From the NCBI GenBank assembly GCA_031002005.1, contig CM061919.1:219974739-220038738 (forward strand): 64,000 nt of DNA. The letters are read 5' to 3'. This document shows positions 22,001-32,167 of the stretch, in pieces. How positions within the stretch are numbered: the stretch's first letter is position 1; every line of letters starts with the position of its first letter. The notes beneath the pieces are model-generated. The model did not search any database and had not been told where the DNA came from. It saw nothing but the letters and a program-made list of their open reading frames with translations. The stretch comes from Vandiemenella viatica. Taxonomy: Eukaryota > Arthropoda > Insecta > Orthoptera > Morabidae. Made by a program: the position numbers and the translations under genes.

Positions 22001-23006
22001 TGACTAATGCCGTCTCACTCAGGAAAAAAAAATTGATTCAAGAGTGTTAGTTTGGTTGCCATAAGTATTAATATGCTGGTTTGAAATTAATTACGTACAA
22101 GATCATTTTACAGAAATAAAATATTACTGCATAAGTTATCGTTAGGATAAAGTATACCAACCAAAAATAAAGTATGATTTTTATCATAAACTATGCTTGG
22201 AAATCCTTTGCTTACGTAATCATACGTGTCTTCTGTGACTTGATCTGGTTTTCACACAGAATCTAGATTACCTGTATCCATCAGTATGATAGTAGTTTAG
22301 AACCAGTTCTTTTGGTTGTGACGTTATACCCAAACCCCTATCATTTATTTTATGTACGTTTGCAAAAATTACAGTATTTGTATCATTTTTAATTCGAGGT
22401 TCAAAGTGCTTAGTTGTTTATTTAAGCGTTCGGTAATGGTTAAGTTGGCAGTATTGAGAATCCTGTGTTGACTATACAAATGTTGTCTGTGGGTATTGGA
22501 TCCCAATTAAACAACCGAATTTCTGTCTGGCAAATTTATATAATATTCTTTGATTATAGAAGTATATCATATTAAAACTTCAGCTATACTAAAATGATCT
22601 GAAAATTATTTTATTTTTAATTGTGCCTGGCGAGATGTTAGATACGATAAAACTGTTTGGCAACTATAAATTTATATTCCTAAGAAATAAAATTAAGAAA
22701 AATAGAAAATTTCTCTTAAAATGATTTCAAAATGCAAAAGTTCTACCTGTTCGGAACGAACAATCACAGGTCCCTCCCTGTTCCTTGGTGCAAGATGAAC
22801 AACATCTACACCAAACTTCAATAAGAAAGGAGGTATAAAAAAACCAGCCGACGTAAACTTAACTTGCTCCCGACGTTGCTAGCGCTTACACTATTTGGGT
22901 ACCATCAATACTGATCCTAATTGAGCAAGTAACTCGTAAGGGGAGCTAGTATGGTTATTGACTGCTTCTACATTTGCGTTTATAATTTATTAATAATATT
23001 TAATTA
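19026..23006. other. Mostly single-copy DNA with one conserved-non-coding-like island
   Basis: About 4 kb with no recognised transposon or exon. The island at about 21235-21500 is GC-richer and holds TATTAATTATTGTCACC, GACGTAATTATGGC, GCTGATTACGCC and CCTTAATTAACC, words typical of homeodomain sites. Elsewhere only short ORFs occur (for example 20167-20367), which I take as chance. Confidence 0.35.
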
Positions 23007-23800
23007 AATTGCAATGGAGCGCACGCTCCGGTGGCAATTTCCCTACACACTCATCTCCCCCCTTTCCTGCACCCACCTACATTTAAATTCTTTCAATGTT
23101 TTTGGTAAATTATTAGTCATTTCTCTTGGTAACTTATTCCAATCCCTGACACCCTTACCTAAAAAAGAGAATCTTACTACACCCTTGTGCCTGAAATCGA
23201 GTGCCAGCCTGTGGTTATGGTCATTTTTTCCCTTCCGTGCATTACTTTTAACTCCTACACCAATATATTTCCATGCCTCATCACCAATATACGCTCTGTA
23301 CATACCATAACCCTCTGCACCCTCCTCCTGTCTTGCAACGAATCCCACTACAGCTCTTTTATTATATCTGTTACTGATTGCATTCTGCTATAATTTCCAG
23401 AAATAAATCTAGTAGCCCTTTTTTGCACCTTCTTCAACTCCTGTATTTGATACTTAAAATGTGGGTTCATTGCTACACTACCATATTCAAGCAATGGTCT
23501 GTAACCCAATCCCTTTACTTCTCCCGTACATCCCCTCATCACTTTCTCTAACAAGTGGAGAATTTGGAAACCTTTTCGTACCACCTGTCCAATGTGTCCT
23601 GCGCAGTTAAGCTTGTTATCAAATGTAATGCCAAGATATTTACATTTCAAGTCTTCAACAAGCAATTGTTTCCCCACTTATAATCAGAATCTACCTTTAG
23701 TTTTTTTATGTTTGTTTCTGATCAGCTGACTCTTCTTTGTATTTATCTTCATCCCATGTTTACCAACCCAACTAGATATTTAAGGTATCATGCTGCAGAA
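23007..23800 (-). mobile_element. LINE-A copy 4
   Basis: On the minus strand, 23348-23677 encodes CKYLGITFDNKLNCAGHIGQ, RPLLEYGSVAMNPHFKYQIQ and KRATRFISGNYSRMQSVTD; 23043-23348 continues with YRAYIGDEAWKYIGVG and FSFLGKGVRDWNKLPREM. These are the regions after the reverse-transcriptase catalytic core in CR1/Jockey-type LINEs. The 3' end has the CTCCGGTGGCAATTTCCC block and an AATTTAATTAAATT tail. It is 5'-truncated with one frameshift. Confidence 0.82.
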
Positions 23801-24205
23801 AAGATGAATCCGCCTACTTTATTTTTCCTACTTTTTTCAATGTGCTAAATAAAGACGATTTTTTCAGACATAAATAATAAACTGAGCTACCACTAATTTT
23901 GCCAAATAAATTATCGTCGGATGGTTTTCAAGTTAAAATATATTTCTTAGGGAACAGGGCGAAAAGCGGCGAGATAATATTGTATTGTAAACTGTCAGAA
24001 CTGCGTGCGCAGTGCAGATAACCTCGGTACACGCCTCGCATCCGAATTCATTGTAAAAATCTAAATGCGCGCCGCGGTGCTTCCTTTATGAGTCCCAGTT
24101 ATAATTTGCCGACGGGAGATCTTTTTGCCGGGCAGTCGGAAAAACGCCGTATGCAGTAGGATCCTCTCCCAGGCCTCATTTTTCATCCGCCAAAAACCGC
24201 AGAAC

Positions 24206-24257
<52 letters not shown>

Positions 24258-25530
24258 TGTTTGTGTGCTGTTGTGGTGCAGCGTAGTTGGTCCGGCTAAT
24301 GATTTTGCGGATAACATTATTCCGATTAAAACTTCCTTCAAAAACCAGACAAAAACGGTGGAGAAGGACTGCGCTGGAAATATTTCTGCCTGTTTGGCAG
24401 ACCAACGCGAGTAGAGGGGGGACATGTGCAGAAACTGTGGTAGCACATGCGTGTTCAGTTTTAGCTACGACGTACCACAGCTCAAAACTACCAGAAGTAT
24501 GACGAATTCTGCAGACTTGAAACTTTCAGCAGCACCTGTACTCGAAATTATTATCACGATTTCTGATATGATTATCCTTACCGATTTTTTTAAAGAATTT
24601 CAGACTGGAAAGATAGTCGATCGTTTACATTTTTTATTGATAATCATCTTTCACACCATGCGCTTTAACCAATATTTTTTAGCTACTATTCGATTTTACG
24701 ATGGCTATTGTGGCCGGAATTGTAGTTATTTGTTCAGAATTTTTCTTAAATCTACCTTTTTTTTCAACTTTGAAAGCGAACAGGCATAAAATGATTTTCC
24801 TAAAAAAAGTTCTGCTACTTACTATAGGCCGACAAGGACATGAATGGTAGAATCAGTTGTGAAAGCTACGAATCAAAGGACTCTAATCAAGATTTTTAAA
24901 ACACGAAGATGACCAGGAAATCTGAGACAGTGATGCAAGGAAAACTCAGAACGGGTTACGAAACAACTCAACATCGCAGGATACTAGCAGGGATAAGCGT
25001 TAGATTTAGATAAATGTGGATGAGCAACTCAGAACACCAAAGTAATGTGATATTGTATAACCAACTGAATGTAATAACAATATCACTGATCCTGATATTA
25101 TAAAAGAGATTATTTGGTGTAGAATTGTTCCAAGTTGTTCTAAAATTTGAGTTATTAACCCAGGCGCCCGGTTCGTAATTATGAGGACTTTTGCACTGCC
25201 TGTGATAAAACCGGATTTGTCAGATCCGGAGCATTTACACTATTTGAAAATAATAGATATATATAGTCGGATCTGCAGGGGAAGGATCGGGAATTGATTG
25301 GAGCAGACAGCATTGATCCAGGTGGTTGACTCACTCATTGGCGACTAAAAGCTGTGGATATACCTCAGACAGTCAACAGTAACTGAGAGGACACAGCTCG
25401 TACAAGAATCCGGTATATTATAGCCTCAGTCTCAAAATACATGATGACAGACAGCGGAGCGAACATCACTTCCTTGCGGACGGGCAAGAAAGAGAAAGCC
25501 ATTAATTACGTGAAGTGTTTTTCCGGAATT
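23801..25530. other. Unassigned stretch with GC-richer island and dinucleotide repeat
   Basis: The island about 23990-24210 contains CTTCCTTTATGAGTCCC and AGTTATAATTTGCC and looks regulatory rather than repetitive. The ORFs around 24061-24500 mostly translate the GT repeat. The 121-residue ORF 24424-24789 has no recognised domain. Nothing was seen in 24790-25530. Confidence 0.35.
24211..24254. repeat. (GT)22 microsatellite
   Basis: Uninterrupted GT dinucleotides, followed by a degenerate tail to about 24267. Confidence 0.98.
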
Positions 25531-25905
25531 ACGGTCTCTCTTCTCCCCTCTGGTGAGATATGATGACGTGAGATTTTGATGGGGACGCCCCCCCCCCCTT
25601 TTCTGATCGACCTCGTAGTTTTTTATATCTTTTTTTTTTAGCTCTCCTACTTCCGAGGGAGGCTATACTCCTCCCCCCTCCCCTCTAAAGTCGGTATCAG
25701 CGTCGTTTCTAGACCTCATACCCATCCCTAATGTCCCGTGTCGTTTGCGGACTTTTTTTTTAGCTCTACTATCCTTCAAGAATTTAAAAAACTCACGTGA
25801 GATTTCCGTCGACCTCCCCCCGTCCTCCTTGGTGAGATTAGGTGACATTTCGCCGAACCCCCCACTCCTATTTCACCCCACATAATTAATTGACGCCCAC
25901 TAACT
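25530..25905. repeat. G/C-run repeat related to 9.6-10 kb
   Basis: Contains GGTGAGAT modules at 25551 and 25831, poly-C runs (25588-25600, 25815-25820), TTTCGCCG and the AATTAATTGACGCCC end at about 25885. This matches the order seen at 9605-9665. Confidence 0.55.
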
Positions 25906-26019
25906 TCCTCGTAGCTTTGTCGGTGGTCGCAGTGGCTCTGGAGTATTCGCTGCGACTATGGCGCCATCTGGTAGCGTGCTCACGTACTCTGTGTGATCCC
26001 GACACGCACACACACACAT

Positions 26020-26460
26020 ACACACACGACCAGCTTTGCGAAAGAAGCGGCAACACTTTCTGCGCAACCCACCCATCATTTTGCACGACAATGCGCGGGC
26101 GCATACAGCGCAAGTTGTGACTGCTCTGTTCGGTCGATGGGACTGGGAAGTATTGTACCATCCACCATACTCCCTGGACTTAAGTCCTTGTGACTTTGAT
26201 TTGATTCCGAAGATGAAGGAACCACTTCGTGTCATTCGCTTCTGAACTGTTCCAGAGATCTGACACGCAGTAGACCGCTCCATTCGCACCATCAACAGAA
26301 CAGGCTCTGCTAACGGTATACTACGCCTTCCACATCGCTGACAACGGGTTCTACACAACGCTGGTGACTACTTTGAAGGACAGTAACTGGTGCAAACATG
26401 TAACGCTTTTGTATCGGTTGTGAATAAATAGTTGCCACTATTTAAGTTCCAACCCTCGTA
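26020..26460 (+). mobile_element. mariner (DD34D) 3' half with right TIR
   Basis: The frame 26036-26245 encodes PPIILHDNARAHTAQVV and then WEVLYHPPYSLDLSPCDFDL. The second and third catalytic aspartates (HDN and PCD) are separated by 34 residues, the mariner spacing. The C-terminal part continues in another frame to about 26388 (AVDRSIRTINRTGSANGILR), so there is a frameshift. The element ends in AAGTTCCAACCCTCG followed by a TA-rich run, consistent with a mariner TIR at a TA target. The 5' half and left TIR are absent. Confidence 0.85.
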
Positions 26461-26464
26461 TATA

Positions 26465-27545
26465 TATATACATACATACACCAGTCAGTGTAAAAGCATG
26501 CGGCGATTATTGAGCTATCAGTTGGGAGTATTAACAGTAGAATGTGTCGGTCAGGAAAGTCTAGTTACCTCGAACGTGGTTTATTCACTGAACGTCACAT
26601 GATTAACAAATCCCTGAGGATCATTTTAACCCTTCTAAAGCGGCACAAGTCGACTGTTGGTAACGAGATTGTTGAGTGGAAACGCGAAGCAACAACCACA
26701 ACTAAAACAAGACCAGGCAGACGTCATTTAATGGCCGACAGCGACCGTCGAGCATTGCGGAGAGTGTTTGTGAAATTTAGTAAGAAATGAGCGGAAGGAA
26801 TCACTTGTGAGTTCCTAAGTACTACCAGTTGTCCAGTCAGCACAATGACTGTGTTTTTTGAGTTCAAAAGAATAGGGTACAAAGGTCAAGCTGTGCTCGT
26901 AAGCCAAATATATCTCGAGTCAATGTTAAGCGACGCTTAAGGTGGCATAAAAAGCAAAGCCAATTTATAGTGGATGACTAGAAACGAGTAATGTGGAGTG
27001 AAGAATCACGCTGTATCCTGTGGCAACGCTATGGAAAAGTTTGGGTTTGGCGAACGACTGGAGAGTATTACATGTTATCATGTGTAGTGCCAGAAATGAA
27101 GTATGGAAAAGTTGGTTTTATGGTATGATGGTGTTTTTTGTGGTTAGGGTATGGTCCTCTTATTGCGCTTAAGACAACTCTAAATATGGAAGGATATAAT
27201 TGCATATTAAACAATCTTGAATGCGTATGATAGAAAACCAATTTGGAGACGATGATTATGTATATAAGCATGGCAATGCAACCTGCAAAAAGGCTGCATC
27301 TGTGAGGCAATAGTTTGTGACCAATAATATTCCTGAAATAGACTGGTCTGCCAAAAGTGAACCTGAGGAAACACGTTTGGAATGAGTTAGAACGGTGACC
27401 GCGCTACAGATCACTACACATCACTACCTTTTGGTTTGAGCTCTTGAGGAAGAATGGGCTTCCGCTCTTCCATAGACAATCGTGCACCTTGAAGCGGTAT
27501 CTGTCCGAGACGCTTCATGTTGAGTAATAAACAATTACCATTGCA
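26465..27545 (+). mobile_element. Tc1-like transposon remnant
   Basis: The frame at 26542-26790 begins MCRSGKSSYLERGLF and has LLKRHKSTVGNEIVEWKRE, the N-terminal paired-type HTH of Tc1 transposases, then DSDRRALRRVF. Downstream, broken frames still show the catalytic region (MWSEESRCILWQ, MVWWCF) and a C-terminal VWNELERW. Many stops and frameshifts make it a dead, old copy. It directly follows the mariner remnant. I could not fix its TIRs; ACCAGTCAGTGT at about 26482 is a candidate left end. Confidence 0.8.
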
Positions 27546-28590
27546 CATAACTCTTCGTGAAATCACTCACTGAATTGATAATACGGGTGATGTAGCAAAA
27601 GGATGTTTACGAAGTGTGCTGATGCAACTTCGTAAAAGAACGAACAGCGAGGGTAATGAAGCGGTCCGCTCGCGGAAGCTTCAAATTTTATAAGCAAGCG
27701 TTTGTCGGTGTGAGAGGAGAGAGTATTTCGCAGTGCAACCATCGTGGCACCCTTTGAGTGCAGGTGTTTTGAGATGGGAGAGGAGATAAGCGGACCACAT
27801 TCCTTCAGTGGGGACAGTCCGCCCCGTGTGAGTGGTGCGTGAAATGCAGAGGATTGTGTGTGTGTGCATGCATGGAGGGATAACTCCATTAATTGATAAT
27901 AAGTTCAGACAAGTTTTGTTTTTTTGTTTCATGGTAAAACCCTCGTTTTGAGGCCAGTGGGACGCCGTTCGAAAGAATAATAATCGGATGTGCTCCAAAG
28001 CAAGTGATCGTCCAGTGTAAACACAGTGCGACGATAAAATTTTGTTCTGTGTGTGTTGCGCGCAGAAATTCAAGAAGATCCGGACAGCGCCGATTTCAAC
28101 GTAAACGTCAGCTGGATGGTAAATACACAATTTTATTCCGCCAGAACAAACCGAGGCAAAGTGTGGCGCATGTACCAGAAAACGAAAACTTGTAGAAACT
28201 TGTGCTCTCTGATTTTGAGTTAGTCGGACTTTGTTCATGTTCTATCATTTAGTTGTTCTTTTAATCAATTTTTATTATATAGATTTAATTCTTGTTACAT
28301 TTGTTAGTCAATGCAATCACCTTTTCATATATTGATAACAATAAATGTAATTAATTTAATTTTCTTTATAATAAAACAAGTAATTGCATTTATAATTGTG
28401 TTATTGAAAATTCTGGAAGGACTCCTTCCATGACGCCCAGGCAAAACTGAACAAGATATTTTATATACAAAATAAAACTTAATGATAGAGAGTAATAGCA
28501 ACTGGTGGCAATCCTTACTCCGGGTACACTACTCCCCGGCAGAGTTAAAGCCACCATAAAGGCTTGTGGTGGAACCACCCCATATTAATG
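27546..28590. other. Unassigned stretch
   Basis: Two overlapping minus-strand ORFs (27563-27889, 27681-28238) lie in somewhat GC-richer sequence with no recognised domain. The rest is AT-rich. Confidence 0.35.
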
Positions 28591-28990
28591 TCTTTTTATT
28601 ATTCTCGTGTCAAAAACATCAAAATACACAGTTAAATACATTTTGTAAATCAATAACTTTAAACACACTTGGCCCAGTACTTCGCAACCTCAATCGCATT
28701 GTGTGTTGCTTGAAACAGGTCTTCGTTGTTGCAGGATGATGGGCACATAGGGCACTCGAGCATATGATTCATAGTTTGGTCTTCTCCGCATTCGCATTTA
28801 ACACTGGTAGTATCAGTATAACCCCATCTCATTAGGTTTTCCTTGGACCTGCCCACTCCTGTTCGCTGTTTCAAATAGGTGTCCGGGTACTTTTGATCAG
28901 ATAGTATATACATATGATCCTGTGCTTGACCAGCTGTAAGCATCGACATCCCATACATTGGGGTAGATTTATATATATATATATATTTCC
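28590..28990 (-). mobile_element. LINE C-terminal remnant (zinc-knuckle-like domain)
   Basis: The minus-strand frame 28659-29018 encodes YLKQRTGVGRSKENLMRWGY and CECGEDQTMNHMLECPMC, then AIEVAKYWAK near the stop. The CxCGxxQTxxHxLxxC pattern is the C-terminal motif of many insect non-LTR retrotransposon polyproteins. Only this last domain and a 3' UTR are present. It belongs to a different family from the other LINEs here. An AT dinucleotide run lies at about 28970-28986. Confidence 0.7.
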
Positions 28991-29044
28991 CGCCCTCATT
29001 AATTTCTATGGAATCCACCTATAATATAATTTAACAAATTTTTA

Positions 29045-29120
29045 AATACAATGCCCGCCCGGTTCGCTCAGTAGGGTGCAGCACCTTTATGCTGTCAGGC
29101 GTTGATACGGGGTCAGTTAG
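29045..29120 (+). repeat. tRNA-like SINE head
   Basis: GGTTCGCTCAGTAGGGTGC at about 29060 resembles a tRNA A box, and AGTTAGTTCAAGAC about 50 nt later is a weak B-box candidate. Possibly the 5' end of a diverged SINE; no tail was found. Confidence 0.35.
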
Positions 29121-29294
29121 TTCAAGACGTGGTGATGCAGGAAACTTTATTCGTCAGTACTTGGCCAGCAGGGTAGGATAGTTGGTGCTGCATAATCTCT
29201 AATCATTAGATTGCGACCCAAAGTCCTAGGTTAATAAATATGATATTCGGTTTTGGGTCAACGAAAAACTTAATGTCTGCTAGTTAGAAGTCTT

Positions 29295-30324
29295 CAACTA
29301 ACGAGGGGAGGGCACGATCTTGGGATTTTATTTTGATGAGACTTTGCGTAATAATTGTACCCCTTTAGGATGTTTACCTCCTGCAATCGTAAGACGCAAC
29401 GATGAATAGATTCGGAGAAAACGGCCTTTAAAAACTCAAGCCCAGCTTATATTCTAGTGAAATTCCGGTCAGGTTAGCAGCACAACAGCCCAATCAGTAA
29501 CGAGCCTGCGTCATGCATGGGTGATCTGGGTTCGAATCTCGATTTGTTCTATTATTTTTTTAATTTTTTTTTTATATCAACCACCCTTTAACTTAAAATA
29601 CTATAAAACTATAATAGTTACAATATTTTATCGTTTAAAATACGCTATTACGAATGGTTATAATAATAATATTTATTCATAAGTAAAAAACTTTCATGGT
29701 GTTTTTTTATTATTGATTTTATTTAATTTTTTATTACAAATGTGAGTTGGGATGATAATCATCATAAAAACATTTAAAACAATAATTTTTTTAACATGAG
29801 TACAATTAATGAAAGCGGAATTTTTACTATAACAACGGTATTATCCATAATAAAGCTTATAACACTGTTAATGAAATAACTTAAAATTTAATTATATTTA
29901 AAGAATATTGTAACTATTATAGTTTTAAAGTATTTGAAGTAAGTTATAGGGTAGTTAATATACTCATATTGCGATTTAAAATTTGAAATTCAAATTAAAT
30001 CATCAATAATAATGAATAAAAACTTATTTAATTGTAAAAGCAGAAAATAAAAATGAAAAAAAAAATAGACTAAATAGAGGTTCGAACCCAGAATGCCCAG
30101 GTATGACGCAAGCTCGTTACTGACTGTGCTGTTGCGTTGCTAGTCTGACCAGAATTTCACTAGTATATAAGCTGGGCTTGAATTTTTAAAGGCCGTTTTC
30201 TCCGAATCTATTGAGCGTTGCGTCTTACGATTGCAGGAGGTAAACATCCTAAAGGGGTAAAATTATTGCGCAAAGTCTCATCCCAAAATAAAATCCCAAG
30301 GTCGTGCCCTCCCCTTGTAAGTCG
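29295..30324. mobile_element. Foldback element, ~1.03 kb, with tRNA-like segments in both arms
   Basis: 29295-29660 is the near-complete reverse complement of about 29940-30324. The termini read CAACTAACGAGGGGAGGGC and CGACTTACAAGGGGAGGGC. Each arm holds the same module: outer unique part, GGCCTTTAAAAAxTCAAG, a tRNA-like stretch with a B box (GGGTTCGAATC at 29528-29538; GGGTTCGAACC on the minus strand at 30079-30089), then a T-rich run. The unpaired centre is AT-rich and non-coding. No confident target duplication was found. Confidence 0.8.
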
Positions 30325-32032
30325 TGTAAATGGTAGAGGCCTGTGATAAACGGACAGTGTGTGGAGCGTTCGCAACGGGGCGAGTGTGAATAGAGCTACT
30401 AGGGTGCCCTACAGATAACTCGTGTACGGTATGTAGGACGGCACTTTCTTGGCTCAAAAATCGTATTTTCAGACTAAGTAGCTGATTTCACGCCATGCGT
30501 CCGCTCACACAGCTAGTGCAATCGTTCACTTCCGCTAAAATTTATTATAGCTCTCTGCTGCGAGAACACTTTCAGTAACGTAGTGTTAATATTTGGAAAA
30601 GTAACAGCGAATTAAACTCTCTTCCCTTTTTTACATCCAATTTAAAAACTGTATTAAATGAAAGTATTTTTAATATCTGTCATTTAAGCATATGATATGG
30701 CCGACATGTCTACATTGTGGGAAAACTTTCAAGGTAACAGTATTTTTGAGATGGAGCTAGTAACAAGCATTACCTAAAATTAGCAATTTTGAAAACCAAT
30801 AACGTCTTTTTATTTTCCTACATAAATTATTGAAAATTATTCCTCTCCCTGACGAACTATAAATACCTGTTTCACAAACGCTAGCATAGAAAAGACTTTT
30901 TTCGAACTTCTTACTTTTATGAAACCATTCAGAATATCGTTTTATAAAATTTCATGTATGATATCCACGTTTTGGTCAAAGAAACTCACAAAATGGACAA
31001 ATTTGAATTCTAAAACCCACTAAAGATAGGACTGTGATAGGGGAACAGGCTAGGAAGCGAAAACAATAGGACTCTGTTTCCCTGAGGGGACACGACCCAA
31101 AGGATTCAGTACTGTTCAAAGCTGGAGTTCAATCGGCCGTACTTGCGAATTCCCCGTGAGCTACGCGTGTTGATGGTAGTAACTTTGCAAGTTGTGTAGG
31201 AGAGCCTGCTTCCCTCCCTTTTCAAATGTCACCGGTGTAATTGCCCCCGAACGCGTGTTTGGATTTCATTTCGGTTGATTAATTGATTGATTGATTGCGC
31301 TATTGCATGCCTGCAGGTCCCACAGGAGCGTTTGTTTATTTTTGTGGAAGAACTCGCTCTCTGTCTGCCTCGCTTGATTCATGCCCATCACGCGTTGCGA
31401 CACAAAGCGGTATTGCCGTCTGTTTGAAGGGAACATTTTTCGGGTTATTGCGTGCCTCATCATTATAGGATCGATAACTATGCTGTAATGACATCGTGCG
31501 ACCGTCGTTTGCGGTAATTTGGCTGACTCATCTGACCTATATTCATTCAGATTTGCTGCAATGCAGACTTGTGGACGTGGCACGAAATTTTCGGTGGTAT
31601 ATCCGTTGCAGAAATGCTGGACCCTGATGTCATGAAACTGTATCATGATATCTTCACTGAATCCTCGTAGAAAATGAATGAAAGCTTGCAGATATCGGAT
31701 GAAGAACAGTAGCCTACCGCAAGTTATTTTCTTTGGAAAATCGTGAACTGATTGTAGTTGGTATAATTTTACACTCTTTAACACCGTCATAGTTCTTTTG
31801 CAATAAAGAAATATCCAGGAAAAAGAAAGCAGAGTTATGGAGATCTGTATCGATATGACTACCACAAAACTGATTTACCCAATATATAAAACCAAATAAA
31901 ATGCAGCGAGCACGTAACATTCTGTACTTATAATCGGGCGTTTCAAAATGAATCTCGGGGTTTTGAGGCTTCACAGAAGTTTTGTTATTTGACTTACCAT
32001 TATAAATAATACATCAAATAAAATATCAAGTT
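30325..32032. other. Unassigned stretch with conserved-non-coding-like island
   Basis: The segment 31190-31700 is GC-richer and contains TTGATTAATTGATTGATTG (31276-31294), GCGTTGCGACAC and other non-repetitive words. A 199-residue minus-strand ORF (31266-31865) crosses it; its translation has no recognised domain and may be open by chance. Nothing was recognised elsewhere. Confidence 0.3.
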
Positions 32033-32042
32033 ATATAATTTC

Positions 32043-32095
<53 letters not shown>

Positions 32096-32167
32096 GCTTT
32101 AGCCTAGGGCTAATTTAGCCAGGAACATAGGAATAATTTGGCTATCCTTTATTTGAACATATGTATT

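Noticed and set aside
24061..24502. Several overlapping ORFs on both strands
   Set aside because: They mostly translate the (GT)22 repeat, which is open in several frames.
27681..28238. 185-residue minus-strand ORF as a gene
   Set aside because: It overlaps another frame, has no recognised domain and its composition is unremarkable.
29270..30340. Target-site duplication for the foldback element
   Set aside because: Short shared words (for example AAGTC) occur near both ends but not at equivalent positions.
32044..32094. Long T run as a stand-alone simple repeat
   Set aside because: It is the poly-A tail of the minus-strand I-type LINE, as shown by the adjacent target duplication.
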